DNA from: Oidiodendron maius Zn
Lineage: Eukaryota; Ascomycota; Leotiomycetes; Myxotrichaceae
Assembly (NCBI GenBank): GCA_000827325.1
Contig: KN832903.1
Span: forward strand, 62,001 to 126,000
Reading direction: 5' to 3'
DNA length: 64,000 bases
This document shows positions 1-10,892 of the stretch, one piece after another (within the stretch, counting starts at the first letter, position 1; each line of letters starts with the position of its first letter). The notes beneath the pieces were generated by a model. The model was not told the origin of the DNA. It did no database searches and saw only the letters and a program-made list of their open reading frames with translations. The position numbers and the translations under genes are program-made.

Positions 1-385
1 AATAGCTCTCTCAATCCGTTCAATAAGTGCGGACTCCAATTCGGAGCTTTTCGGTGAAGAAGCATCTGCCTCTCAATACGGCAAACATTACCGATCGCGA
101 TAAAGCTATTCTACGGTTCTGAAGTGCTGGTATAGTGTGATTCCGTTGGTGATAAAGAAGTAGACTTGTCTTAATGGTGGGAGGATCTTCAATTGATATA
201 AGTTATCTAGGATTTTATCGGGCCTCCAAGTTCAACTAGTAAAGATATTATAGATACACTTGGTCGCAAACCTAATTGGTCCAATTGTTGGCTTACATTG
301 TGCTTACGGGATATGTGTCAGTTCGAGTGGATGAAGTAAAATTCTATTCTAATTTTCTTTGCCCTCCTCGAAAGTTAAAGGGTAA
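1..385. other. Left-edge stretch without a gene
   Basis: No frame longer than about 80 codons and no recognisable protein similarity. It is the 3' flank of the minus-strand aldolase gene. I see no repeat or RNA gene in it. Confidence 0.5.
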
Positions 386-1233
386 CTATCTTATAGGTGG
401 TACCGTAATAACCGCCTTAATAGCGCCTGAGGTCAATATTGAACTGTCATGCTGTACGAGCATGAACCGAGCTCCCAAAGTGTTGATAACCCAGTCCTGC
501 AGTCCGGGGTCGTCGTAGATCCCGGCCACTCCGAAGATCTTGTTATGTTTCCAGCAGACCATGCTGACAGTGTCCAGGGCTGAGCGTATCTGGTCGCTGT
601 CCACCTGGCCAGGGACTCCCAGATCAACGGACAGGTCTTGGCAGCCTACAACGATGGCATCCACCCCATCAATCAACACGATCTCCTCCACTCGTCCAAC
701 ACCTCTGAGACTTTCAATCATAATGAAGACTGAGGAGCCAGTCTGGTTGGTCAACTCCATCATCTCCGCCGGTGGCACGCTGCACATGCCGAACAGTGGC
801 GCTTGGCCTATGATGGACCGGCATCCCAGAGGTGGGTATTTGGAGATAGTCACGGCTGCCTCTGCCTCCTCTATACACGAATTAGAATAAATAGCGTAGG
901 GAGAAGCAAAGCCAGGGTAGAGTCAGTACCTGGAGACTCTATGTGTGGGAAAAAGACACCCATGGCGCCGCCATCAAGGACGCGCTGGACAAATCCACTG
1001 CCACACTGGGGCGGCAAACAAACGAAAGGGGTGATACCGGTCATATTGCCGACATTGCACAAGTTAGCTGTCTCGGACAAGCTAAGCCAGCCGTGCTCAA
1101 GGTCGATAAAAAGGCAGTCAAAGTCTGCGTTGCGTGCGATTTGCACCACCAGGGCGTTCGACGAGATCTTAATGCCAAATGACGTGCATAGCTTGCCCGC
1201 TCTCTTACACTCGAGGAAGTTGTTCACGTACAT
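386..1233 (-). CDS. HpcH/HpaI family aldolase (2,4-dihydroxyhept-2-enedioate aldolase-like)
   Basis: Predicted class II, metal-dependent aldolase of the HpcH/HpaI (citrate-lyase beta-like) fold, which cleaves or forms 4-hydroxy-2-oxo acids with pyruvate as one partner; the substrate here is unknown. Two exons, 1233-930 and 870-386, joined across a 59-nt intron (donor GTACTG, acceptor TATAG), give 262 aa, the usual family length. The first exon carries the LFIDLEHGW block and GGAMGVFFPH; the second carries MIES and GCQDLSVDLGVPG, where the family's Glu and Asp metal ligands lie. The frame is open upstream of 1233 but without an ATG; the start at 1233 matches the family N-terminus (AGKLCTSFGIK follows closely). 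It has no evident link to the polyketide cluster. Family call is firm, specific reaction is not. Confidence 0.8.
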
Positions 1234-2157
1234 GGTCTCCGGAATGTATATTTTCCCTCTCAAGTGGCGTTGTACAAATAATGGTGAGGAGGAAAGTAGA
1301 TAAGGACGGAAGGATCCGGTCTAGGATATAGTTAAGGCAGGAAGGTGGTCATATGTCAAGATTTTCCGAAAAGAGATGCATTTAAAGGGGGGCGTCAGAA
1401 TATTATCTGATCAACAATACGTATTAAAATTGAGAAAAGCAACGAACTCGAATGAGTCGATCTAGGTATAACAGTGGGTAAGGCTTAGACAAGGACCTAA
1501 TTATGCTACTGCTAATGTCCATACTATAATTAGAGAGATCCTCACATCTTTGCCGCAAATGGGGCCCGTAACTCAAATCCTGTTCAGCTGAGATATGTAA
1601 ATATTTTAGTCCCTAAATCCACGAGCAGTACTGTAATCTATATTTATAACTTGTTTAACATCTGTGATCCCATTTTGTAGTACCTGCCACTAGGTTCAAT
1701 TGCTCGCTTCGCTCACTTATGGCTGAGTAGGCGCTACCTACACTTTAGTGAGAGTGATCTCTAAAGGGGGAGAGCACCCTGACTCCCTTTAAATTTCTTA
1801 TTAAGGGCCATTATCATCTGGGGAAAGACCCCCCCTAGTCTTTATTATCATTACTCCTACTAATAGAACACGCCATCGGGGGCGAGCTTGCGAGGTCTCA
1901 ATGGCGCCAGGCACACGTTGTTGGAGTGCTGAAGGACTCAATGTACGCAGGCATACAGTACACTTGGTACTGCTTATGCATTTTATAGGCTTCTCCCACT
2001 GTAGTGGCAATTGAAGTCGTCGTCAACTCCATATCGAGTATTGCAACGCACGTGATTACAGAATTCAGATCACGTGAAAGTAGTATTTTTCGTCGGTAAA
2101 ACTTCGGAGGTGGTTTTTGAGATATCTTATACTTATATAAGGTAACGTGTATGTATA
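1234..2157. other. Intergenic region with repeat fragment
   Basis: AT-rich sequence without a supported gene. Its right part (about 1908-2047) is a fragment of the inverted-repeat element that is more complete at 13840-14260, listed separately. The rest holds only short frames with no protein resemblance. Confidence 0.5.
1908..2047 (-). repeat. Truncated copy of the 13.84-14.26 kb inverted-repeat element
   Basis: Bases 1998-2047 end in GTATTGCAAC and are the reverse complement, with a few changes, of the arm at 13840-13890. The similarity continues inward to about 1908 and matches the interior up to about 13960 (shared blocks GGAGAAGCCTAT and GTACCAAGTGTAC, seen on the minus strand here). 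I find no matching second arm to the left, so this copy has lost one end. It lies about 110 bp from an intact pogo element. Confidence 0.65.
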
Positions 2158-4026
2158 ACGTAGTTGATCAGTAAGCGATCCAGATCAGTATGCGATCCAG
2201 GGACCCTGAAACCACCACATATATTAATTAATTAAAAATCAACCACTTTAAATACTAATTAACTAATTGAACCAGTCGATTTATTGACGCTCTGGGCACC
2301 TACGGGCAGTATGTTCTAGTGATTTACATAGACTACATGTCTGTGGCGCACGTGTAGATACCGTACGACTAGATGGCTCAACCATCTGAATTTCAACCTC
2401 ATCATGAGTTACAGACTGATTCTGACCCTGATTCCGACCCTCTTGGACCTCTTGGGCAGTTAAAGTCCCTCCTTTACCGACAAACATCGTCTTCTTAGCC
2501 CTCTTCTTCTGTACCCTTGCATTTGCGGCCTGTAATTGCCTGTTCTCGGCCGCAAGGATTGTCGCATTATGCATAGCCATTTGGCAGCCCTTAATTAGCT
2601 GATTGACTGCCTGAATAGCTGGAGCAGGAGGACTCTGCGTACGATACCGAATCAATCGTTGAACAGCCTTAGTCTGAAGCTGTAATTCAGCAATATTATG
2701 TGGTGTTTCAGGGTCCCAGGGACATGGGGTTTGAGTCAGTACTCGAGGAGGTGATGGTGTCTGCATTTGGACATGTAATTCTGATAGAACTTGATCCGGG
2801 TCAAAGGGAACTGTTCCAGTGGCTTTAAAACCACTCTGAATTGTGCCTGATTGAAATACAGCCGGACGGATCTCTTGATATAGGGCTAGAAAGTCGTCCT
2901 TGTCAATATGGTTGATTCCGACCTGCATTTGTGCTTCTACAGCCCGTCCATAAAGTCGTTTCAAGACCGCAAAACAGCCTACATCTAGAGGCTGTAGAAT
3001 ATGCAAGGAGTGGGGAGGCATACAGAGCACAATAATTGAGTTTTGTTTGGCGTATTGGTCGAATTCAGCTGTAACATGACTTCCATGTCCGTCCATAAGT
3101 AGAAGCCGATATTTTCCAATTGTACGACCTTGAGTGTATGGGTTAAAGACCTTCTTAAGCCAAGTAATGCCTAATTCATCAGTCGTCCAGCCATTATCAC
3201 TGACTCCAATTCGCCAAGGCATAGCCTCATACCAGCTTAGCTGGTGCATGACGCCTTTAAGGATAATCATGGGAGGCAAGACCCAGCCAGTCGAGTTGAT
3301 TGACTCAATTGCTGTAACCCATTCACGATTTCCAGGCTGTAGTGACACCGTATGATCCCTCTCAGCAGACGTAACCACTTTTGCTGTAGAAATCACGCCC
3401 ATTTGGAATCCCGTCTCGTCAAAATTATAGACATCCTCATTTAGAATCCCATATTTTGCCACTGTATTTTGTACAAGCCGAAACCAAGCCCGTATAACCT
3501 CAGGATCCTCATATTTTGCACGCTTATAATCGTACTTTCGACTGTATCGAGATTTGATTTCAGGGTGTCGAGTTATAAAGCGGTAGACCCAGCGCTTGCC
3601 TAATGTAGTCTCTTTAATCGACGCGTTCTGGACGCGTTCTTTAAGGAGTAACTCAGCCATTTGATGTATTAGCGCTTGTGTAGGAGGTACGCCACGTGTA
3701 TCAAGAGATAATATCCACTCAATAAGCACAGTCTCTTCAGTTTGGGTCAGTTTTAGGTTAGGGGATATAAAATCAGTTCGAGAGGTAGCCCCATGATCGC
3801 GCCGGAGTAAGGTCGTATGCGATACATTATATGTGCGTGCAGCAGCCCGTAAACTTGAAAATTGGCCCTTCTGATAGGCCTGAAGCGCAAGTACAATTCG
3901 ACCCTCGTTTTGAGACATTTTGAGCACTGGTTGTTGAGTAATATTAGCTGCAAGTGAAGAAGTAGGTGCTTTAAGCAGGGATGCTGGATCGCGTACTGAT
4001 CTGGATCGCTTACTGATCAACTACGT
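2158..4026 (-). mobile_element. Fot1/pogo-type DNA transposon with 43-bp terminal inverted repeats
   Basis: Complete element of 1,869 bp. The arms at 2158-2200 and 3984-4026 are inverted repeats of 43 bp that differ at only one base by eye. Each arm contains the unit GATCAGTA(A/T)GCGATCCA twice in tandem. A TA dinucleotide flanks both ends (2156-2157 and 4027-4028), as expected for Tc1/mariner-pogo insertion. The element holds one uninterrupted transposase gene on the minus strand. Near-identical arms plus an open reading frame suggest recent arrival and possibly an active copy. Confidence 0.9.
2281..3918 (-). CDS. Pogo-type DDE transposase with C-terminal zinc knuckle
   Basis: Catalyses cut-and-paste movement of the surrounding element. 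From the ATG at 3918 the protein is 545 aa. The frame is open further up to 4020 inside the terminal repeat but offers no ATG there. Domain order: psq-type HTH (about residues 5-40, RIVLALQAY followed by SLRAAARTYNV); CENP-B/Tc5-type HTH (about 60-140, TEETVLIEWIL, then RWVYRFITRHPEIKSRYS); DDE superfamily core with the three acidic residues visible in YNFDETG, LLLMDGHGSH and LQPLDVG; a basic coiled stretch (RVQKKRAKK); and a terminal CX2CX4HX4C knuckle (CSLCKSLEHTARRC). No stop or frameshift interrupts it and all catalytic positions are present, so it may be functional. Confidence 0.9.
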   Translation of the reverse strand: MSQNEGRIVLALQAYQKGQFSSLRAAARTYNVSHTTLLRRDHGATSRTDFISPNLKLTQTEETVLIEWILSLDTRGVPPTQALIHQMAELLLKERVQNASIKETTLGKRWVYRFITRHPEIKSRYSRKYDYKRAKYEDPEVIRAWFRLVQNTVAKYGILNEDVYNFDETGFQMGVISTAKVVTSAERDHTVSLQPGNREWVTAIESINSTGWVLPPMIILKGVMHQLSWYEAMPWRIGVSDNGWTTDELGITWLKKVFNPYTQGRTIGKYRLLLMDGHGSHVTAEFDQYAKQNSIIVLCMPPHSLHILQPLDVGCFAVLKRLYGRAVEAQMQVGINHIDKDDFLALYQEIRPAVFQSGTIQSGFKATGTVPFDPDQVLSELHVQMQTPSPPRVLTQTPCPWDPETPHNIAELQLQTKAVQRLIRYRTQSPPAPAIQAVNQLIKGCQMAMHNATILAAENRQLQAANARVQKKRAKKTMFVGKGGTLTAQEVQEGRNQGQNQSVTHDEVEIQMVEPSSRTVSTRAPQTCSLCKSLEHTARRCPERQ

Positions 4027-4028
4027 TA

Positions 4029-4712
4029 GTGAGTCGCCCAGATAAGCGAGTCGCCCACTTTTCATGACTCTAATTCTTAGATTAATTATTAAAAATCTAC
4101 AATACATTAAAATTAATTATAATTACATGAACCATTATCAGAAGATGTCTCTATAACTGCTTGACAGGTTCGCGCATTATGTCCTGCCTCACCACAGTTA
4201 CTACAATACCAAACGCATGATATAGCTCCTTGTGACTGACTACTACTACTATATACATGACTAAAACGTAGCTTAAGCTCTGGTTGTCGTTTTATAAAGT
4301 TATTTGCCCAGCGCGTTCCGACGCGTCCTGCATTTCGCTCCATAAGTAAACGATTAGCCATATCTTCAACACCAGAGAGCCAGGGAGGAAATGCTTGTAC
4401 ATTAAGCTCAAGAATGTATTGAACAATCACAGACTCTTCAGAATCAGTGAGTTTTCGAGATTTGGGCTGGGTATCGTGTCATGATTGTCGGCCACTCTGT
4501 CGATCATGGAGTATTAAACGTGGTACATTATAGACTGTAGCTGTATGTCTAGTACTAAGACTAGGGTCATTTTTAAGGGCCTGAAGGGCAAGGATAATTC
4601 TGGTTTCAAGAGAATTTGATTCCATGTTATATAGTGTGGAAAAAAGTAGTATAAAGTTTAAAGTAGTTATTAAAGTTAGAAAGTGGGCGACTCGCTTATC
4701 CGGGCGACTCAC
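4029..4712 (-). mobile_element. Internally deleted pogo-like element abutting the first at a shared TA
   Basis: A 684-bp element. The arms (from GTGAGTCGCCC at 4029 and the inverse ending GGGCGACTCAC at 4712) match over about 35 bp with one or two changes. Each arm repeats GCGAGTCGCCC / GTGAGTCGCCC. TA dinucleotides lie at 4027-4028 and 4713-4714; the first is also the right TA of the neighbouring pogo element. The arm sequence is unrelated to that of the neighbour, so these are two different families placed end to end. It contains only a transposase remnant. Confidence 0.8.
4113..4622 (-). pseudogene. Remnant of pogo-like transposase (DDE core missing)
   Basis: The minus-strand frame starts MESNSLETRIILAL at 4622, keeps the psq HTH, meets an in-frame TGA at about 4479-4481, then continues in the same frame with the CENP-B/Tc5 HTH (TDSEESVIVQYILEL, TRWANNFIKRQPELKLRFSH). 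It then jumps directly to a zinc knuckle (CSNCGEAGHNARTC) at the C-terminus. The whole DDE catalytic segment, about 300 residues in the intact neighbour, is gone. This is an internal deletion like those that give rise to MITEs. It cannot encode an active transposase. Confidence 0.8.
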
Positions 4713-5134
4713 TATACATACACGTTATAGTTAGATGAAAGATAGAAAACACACGAAGATAGAGGTAGTAAAATATTCTTCGCAGCAATAATCATCTCTA
4801 GATCGATTGATGAGACAAAGATACAGGAAAAGCTTCCTTTGTGTAATCAACTACTTCATCCTAGACTATCAGTGCTGTTGCAGAGCTGCGAATAACGGCT
4901 CTGCCGGAACACCTAATGGGTCCTGCAAGCAACTACAGACAGTATGTATCGGAGTTTTTCGGAGCATTTCGGTATGTGCTCGGCCGATTTTAAAATGGAT
5001 AGTTACTTTTAATGAATAAGTCGTGCGAGAAACAATTATGGGACATCGTGCCATCACGACGGTGGATTTAGTTATTCAGCTGCGCCTGTCTAGAAGAGAG
5101 AAAGGAAGGAGATCGAGATAAAAGGATCCTGAAA
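4713..5134. other. Intergenic, promoter side of the enoyl reductase gene
   Basis: 422 bp between the pogo pair and the reductase start. No gene, repeat or clear motif seen; the purine-rich run just before the ATG at 5135 is the probable 5' leader. Confidence 0.4.
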
Positions 5135-6292
5135 ATGACTGTTGCAACTCAGACACAGAGCGCCTTGGTCGGTGGTCCCAGCGGCAAGGTTATTCTCTCC
5201 AATTCAGCTCCGCTCCCACAGGAACCGCTGCGAGATGTTGAAGTAGCCGTGGAAGTCAAGGCCATCTCTCTCAACCCAGTCGATTCAAAGATGGTGGGAG
5301 TCTTCCTCACGCCGGGCGCCACTCTCGGGTTTGATGCTGCTGGGGTGGTGACAGCTGTGGGCTCGACTGCCGCCACGGAATGGGACTACCGCGTGGGAGA
5401 CCGTGTCGTCGTCGCCATCAATGGCATGAACCGCCTGAGACCGACCATCGGTGGCTTCGCCGAGCATACGGTAAGCTACGCCTGGGGCACGCTGAAAATC
5501 CCCGACAGCTGGAGCTTCGCACAGGCCGCGGGTGGGATGGGCGGTAGTGCCTGGCTCACAGTCCCATGGGCTCTGTTCTACTCAATCGGCCTACCAGCTG
5601 GTCCTCTGCTCGAACCGCTCAATAGCCGTCTTCCTCCTCCACAGCTGGAGCCCAAAATCAATATCGTCAGCTCCCACGGCAGCGATGGGACCAAGCCGCC
5701 CACCGCCGTGCTGGTCAACGGCGGGGGTAGCTATACAGGTACCTGCGCCATACAACTGCTCAAGCTAGCCGGATACAGAGTAATTGCGACCTGCTCGCCG
5801 CGCAGCTATGAGTTAGCACAGTCTTTCGGGGCGGACGCTGTGTTCGACTACGCAGACCCAATGTGCGCGGCCAACATCCGCACGTATGCGAAGAACTCGC
5901 TGCGTCTGGTCATCGACTGCATCGCCACCACGGAGACTACACGTCTGTGCTTTGAGGCCATGGGCCGAGCTGGCGGACGCTATGTGAGCCTGGACCCCTA
6001 TAGCGCAGAGATAGCGGCTTCCCGCACGATTGTGCGTCCCAGCTGGGTCGTCGGCATGGAGCCGCTCGGCGATGAGATCGCCTGGCCTGCCCCATACGGC
6101 AGGGATGCGAATCCTGTGGCCCTGGATTTTTGTCAAATGTGGAATCCCACGATGCAGGGGCTGCTGGACCGTGGGTTGATCCGCCTTCACCCACAGCGGG
6201 TGCGCGACACGGGGCTGGCTGGTGCATTGGAAGGCTTGGAGGAGATTCGGCAGAAGAAGGTCTCTGGACAGAAGCTAATCTACACTTTGTAA
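5135..6292 (+). CDS. MDR-family trans-acting enoyl reductase (zinc-independent alcohol dehydrogenase-like)
   Basis: Intronless gene for a 385-aa medium-chain reductase. It resembles the stand-alone enoyl reductases that serve fungal highly reducing synthases (LovC type, ToxD-like group) more than zinc alcohol dehydrogenases. It has an N-terminal GroES-like domain (VKAISLNPVDSKM, GFDAAGVV, GDRVV, GGFAEH) and a Rossmann domain from about residue 190 with the NADPH loop VNGGGSYTGTCAIQLLKLAGY. I see no structural or catalytic zinc cysteine cluster. The coding sequence is clearly more GC-rich than its flanks. No highly reducing synthase lies in this window, so its partner is unknown; the pathway modelled for the cluster at 14.6-46 kb needs no enoyl reduction. 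Family call is firm, role open. Confidence 0.85.
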   Translation: MTVATQTQSALVGGPSGKVILSNSAPLPQEPLRDVEVAVEVKAISLNPVDSKMVGVFLTPGATLGFDAAGVVTAVGSTAATEWDYRVGDRVVVAINGMNRLRPTIGGFAEHTVSYAWGTLKIPDSWSFAQAAGGMGGSAWLTVPWALFYSIGLPAGPLLEPLNSRLPPPQLEPKINIVSSHGSDGTKPPTAVLVNGGGSYTGTCAIQLLKLAGYRVIATCSPRSYELAQSFGADAVFDYADPMCAANIRTYAKNSLRLVIDCIATTETTRLCFEAMGRAGGRYVSLDPYSAEIAASRTIVRPSWVVGMEPLGDEIAWPAPYGRDANPVALDFCQMWNPTMQGLLDRGLIRLHPQRVRDTGLAGALEGLEEIRQKKVSGQKLIYTL

Positions 6293-7056
6293 GAGAATTG
6301 AGGTTGGGAATAGGTGGGCAAAGCGCGAAAATTCTAGCTGCGAAGATATAGCTAAACATATAACAGCTCTACGTTATATACCTCAGTAAGCTGCGCGGCC
6401 AGAAGTTATTATGCATGCCCCACGTCGTGTCGCCTATGCGTCAATCCAAGGCAAAACGCTACATACAATATTGACACCGCATGCTGACTCTACGCAAGGC
6501 ATTTCTTTTTTTTATATTTTTTTTTTAAAAATTTAAAAATAAAAAATCCCACACGTAGCCAAAAGTGTCATCTATCCCCTCATGAAAGGCCTATGGTAAT
6601 GCATTACTGTATTAAGCGGGGAGAAGGTCTCGACTTTGGCTACCCGATTTTTGCTGCCTTCGGAGTGTGATTCGGAATGCTATTGAGCGATATCGAGAAA
6701 CGTATAGCCCTGAAGATAGGCCTCTAATAGGTGCATTCTCTTATTTATTTATATAAGCTGTTTATAAAACGTAGAATTAAGCTTTTGATATTGTAATATT
6801 ATATGTCTTAAAGCATACGCCGAAATAATGCGAAAAATTCCGAAATACCCCCAATGAAACCCATTTGTCGGCCTACTGCAGACAGAGCGGCCCCCGAAAA
6901 CGAGGCAAAGTTGTAGGGATTATTCTCCGGTGCAGTTTGTATAATACATAGGTGCGCTTGGCCATCTTTACTTTTCCCTGCCTTGGCCGAGCAGGTATAC
7001 TTGTCTTTCGACCCAGCTGAGCAGTCACCTCGCGCTCCTTGAATGTAATCTAAAAA
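6293..7056. other. Intergenic with A/T homopolymer tract
   Basis: Contains a strongly biased T-then-A stretch at about 6506-6547, a likely 3'-end or spacer sequence. No supported gene. Confidence 0.4.
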
Positions 7057-7790
7057 ATGGCTCAACGAGCTCTTCGTGCCCTGTGTCTCCTGCCAGTGCT
7101 CTTCTACAGTGCAGCGGCGCAAAACAGCACAGTAAACGCCGATCCGGTCGTGACCCTCCTCCTTGAGCCTATAGTTGGGGTAACCTACGCGGGCTCCGTC
7201 ATAACCGCCAAACCGACTGCCACTTTATACTCCGTTGACTGTGTGACGACCGCGACGACGTCGATCCCTTCAAACCTATGTTCAGTTATACACGATATTA
7301 CCGTCCTCCAAGGCCCTTCGACGTTTTCAGCAGAGTTTACTATCATTGAGAAATCTGTGACCATGTAGGTTTTCATCTTGGCCCTCCATTTTCCGACAAT
7401 TCTAACTTGAATATCAGTGTCGAGATGTTCAGCTGCGGTCTCGCCAATAGCCTGGGCCTTTGCACCAATACCGTCTCCAAGACGGGTGCCGCAACCACCT
7501 TCATGTCAACCTACACCGACCTTGCATCCTCGATGTCTCCTGTTACCATTACGGCGGGTGCAGACCTCTTATCCAAGGCTTCGGCTTCAGTTTCTGCTTC
7601 TTCAGCTACATCAGGGGCGGGGTCGCAGTCAAATGGAACTTCTTTGACGACAACGGCCTCGAGTGGTGCCAAGGGGACAGCAACCTTGCCCCCCTCAACG
7701 GGCGGCGTGGCGCGCATGACCCAGCCGGGCATCTTTAGTATCATTGCAGCTGGCATGATAGTTTTACTGGTTCAGAAAGGCGCAGAATAG
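7057..7790 (+). CDS. Small secreted, Ser/Thr-rich, GPI-anchor-like protein
   Basis: Two exons, 7057-7364 and 7418-7790, joined over a 53-nt intron (GTAGGT...ATCAG), give 226 aa. An N-terminal signal peptide is evident (RALRALCLLPVLFYSAAA, cleavage likely before QNST). The mature part holds a few cysteines (DCVTTATT, LCSVIHD, FSCGLANSLGLCTN). The C-terminal third is a Ser/Ala/Thr-rich stalk followed by a hydrophobic tail (IFSIIAAGMIVLLV) and only a few residues, the pattern of a GPI attachment signal or single-pass anchor. Many fungal cell-wall proteins look like this; no enzymatic domain is recognised. Probably a cell-surface protein of unknown function. Confidence 0.7.
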
Positions 7791-10700
7791 CATAACTGTT
7801 TATCTAGGGCTTGGCCCGGTTCGTGTTCGTGCTGTGCTTGCGCACAGAACAGGAGTATATATATATATACCTATCAGTTACATGTGTAATAAGCTTCATT
7901 ATTAGCAGCAGAAGCTGTAGCAGCAATACACAAACACACTCACATAAATCTCGTATCGTGTAGGGATAGCAAAAATGTGGATTCCAAGCGACCAGCAGGC
8001 TATAGTGAATGGGAGCGAAGCATGTATTCATTAGGCTTGTATTATGTCCTGCAGCGCCATTGCCTAGAAGCATGAGCCTGCCATTTGCTTGTATTATATC
8101 TGACCTATGTGTGCGGAAAGAGCCTACCCGCCAATGATAGCTTGCGCTCCAACTCCTTGCACTCTGGTTAGTGACCTAGGTCGCAATAATGCCATTCTTT
8201 AAGTAGGCGCCGATCTCCTCGCGACTGGGTTGTGTCACCTCTGAGCCGTTTCCGCCGACCCCCACGGTGTCTCACAACCCTCTTAGATCCGAGATGGACC
8301 ACCGACCGTCTCATAATCAACTCCCGCGCCTTCCTGGTCTGGACACGCTCCTGACTTGAGTGACGAGTCCGGCTCGCCCATCCGCCATCCCGCTTCCTCC
8401 TCAAGTCAACTCCAGCCTAAAAGCACCAGCCCGTTAACAGGCTCTGGTGCCGGGCATGCTGATAGATGATCCCTCGAGGGTGACTTCTTTTACGAGGAGC
8501 TCAGAACGAATGAGAATTAGATCTCCGAGACATATACATCCAGACAAGTCCTTGGCAACGGCGAAGGGAAAAGCGGACGGAGCAATCGACGGAGGAAGTC
8601 GAGCCGTGACCGGGGATTTAAGTTTTCCACTAATCATACATTATAATCCCTACTAGCTGGAGCTTTCTGCGACCGACGAAGGAATACTAGTGGCGTAGCG
8701 GCGTCGCGGCGCAGTGTGCACAGTATTTTCATCCCCTGCACGGGAATCTTCCCAGGCACTAGTAGGATCCTGGGTCGGTAATGCAGTGGTTAAGAAAGAG
8801 CGGGTCAGAACGGGCACCAATTAAGAGCAAATATGTTCAGACGCTACTGTCAGCCGTCACGCTTTTCCCGTTGACCTGAAAACTAGGACAGGGACTACGA
8901 GGCACAATCATTGGGCCGTGTTCTTGCGGCCCTTTTCCTGCAGTCAGATCCCTAAGGCTTTTGCTGATATCCCGAAAAATTCCTAACAGCGGTGAGCGGA
9001 AGAGTCGACGGAGCAAGCAACGGAGGAACTTGACGGCAGACGGTGGCTTTTGAATACGTTCCTGCATGGCTTGTCGGTGCAAGGAAGCAGGGGCTCTAGG
9101 AACGCCATGGTAGCCGCTAAGAAAACAAGCCACTAAGAAACAGGCCGCGAAGAAACATGCCGACTAGACAAATCCAGGGCAGGGCAACCTTCCCCGGCAC
9201 TTCTAGAAGCAAGGGTGCAGTTCCCCCATCGATGGCTTCAAAATCTGTTGGTGTATACCTCTATACCTAGTATAGTATTCCCGTTCTATTATTTAATTAT
9301 CAAAGTATCCCCCCAGGTGCAAGCATCAGGCAGGCAGAATTCGGTTTCAAGAGCGATGCGCCAAGGTCCTGACCATCACTGTCGCGTACTCAACCTCGTG
9401 AAGTCTTTGGCCCCAGGCCCATCTGCCGCGTAAGGATCATCATCCTCTACCGGGTGTAGGCTCGAGAAATAGGGATTTGGCCGTCCATCGTTACTAGATC
9501 ATGTACGTACGAGGCGTGCATAAACTAGCATAGAAGACTACCGCCCGGAAACTCCAAACCTATGGAATTCTATCGACATTCCTAATCCATTGAGTCCGGC
9601 CATTTTGGCACGCCACTTAGTAATTTGTGGATGGTCACATTTAAGAATGGATTTTAGTCCGATGGCTTGCATATTCCCCTCGTACAGTTGGATTTCCGAG
9701 CCGATAATTCGCATACACGTCGTACCCCGTACCTTACGCTGCGATTCGCGCGCACGTGCCTCACATTATCGATGTACACTAAGGAAATAGGGAAAGCAGA
9801 TGCGAGCTCGGCCAGGGCCGATAGAGCGAAGGACGACGAAAAATCCCAAGACATATACCTAAATAGATATTGAGAGAAGAATGCCTATGCATTTAAAGCC
9901 CTCGGGTACATTGGAGTCTTGGCTCAGAAAATGTACTTTATTACTTAATTCCTTCAAAATTTATAGCCTGGTTTCGTCGTAAGAATAGTTATAGTTACGG
10001 AGCATATCATGTTTCAGGAATGACGATGTCTACAACTCTACACTGCCTTAAATTCCCATACCGCTTGCCTAACCATCCCGCGTGGCTCAACGCTTCTCGA
10101 CGCTAAGTGGTTACCTAAGAATACCAGGCAGATTAGGGGAGGAGGCCAGATCTTACTGCTCGGGCTATATACCAAAACGCGGTATTAGCCAGTGTTCGTA
10201 CTAACTTAACTTAAATAAGTAATAACTCTGTATTAATAAATAAGCAACTGAACCGATATGAAGCTTATGAAACTTTAACTACCTAGATATCTATCTCTCT
10301 TGAGACCATTCTTCCTAATCTTCCTATAATGATCTATTATTTCTTATGGTTTATTCCATCTGCTCTGCCGTCTACTTATGTTCCGGAAAGCCCCTCTGTA
10401 GCCTAGCCTACTAATTTACCTTTAGGCCCTAGAATAAGCTAATGTGTGCCGCGTTGGCGCTGTGCCGATATAGTGCATACGTCAGAATAGGGGTTATACA
10501 TATCAGGGTGCTCTAGAATCTGCAGAGAGGCTTTTTAGAAGCAAAGGTCCAGCACAAAGCGCTTTCCACCTCCATAGATTACGCCCTCTAGATTGGTCTT
10601 TGGCACGGTCCTTGGTTCCCTTGGTCAATTGGCACCTACTATTATAAAGGTAAATCCTTTTCTACCTATTTTGGCGCGTACTACAGGTACCAAATAAGCA

Positions 10701-10892
10701 TCAGATTACAAAGAGCAACATCAAAGCTGTTGTAACCGTAGTCTGTGACCTTCCTGACAGTCTATATATTAGGATCCGTTGTCAGCAGAGGGCTACTGGC
10801 ACGTGGCCTCTCGGCGGCATTGTGTATACTGAGGTCACTAGTACGCAATTACTAGACCCTTTCTCCCCTCCACTGCCTCCCTGGGATCCCAA
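7791..10892. other. 3.1-kb gene-poor stretch
   Basis: No supported coding region. Short frames on both strands show no conserved motif. A (TA)n run lies at about 7857-7870. Two weakly similar segments, around 8571-8620 and 9001-9050 (both contain GACGGAGCAA followed by CGGAGGAA), suggest an old duplication. From 9.9 kb the sequence becomes AT-rich. Confidence 0.45.
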
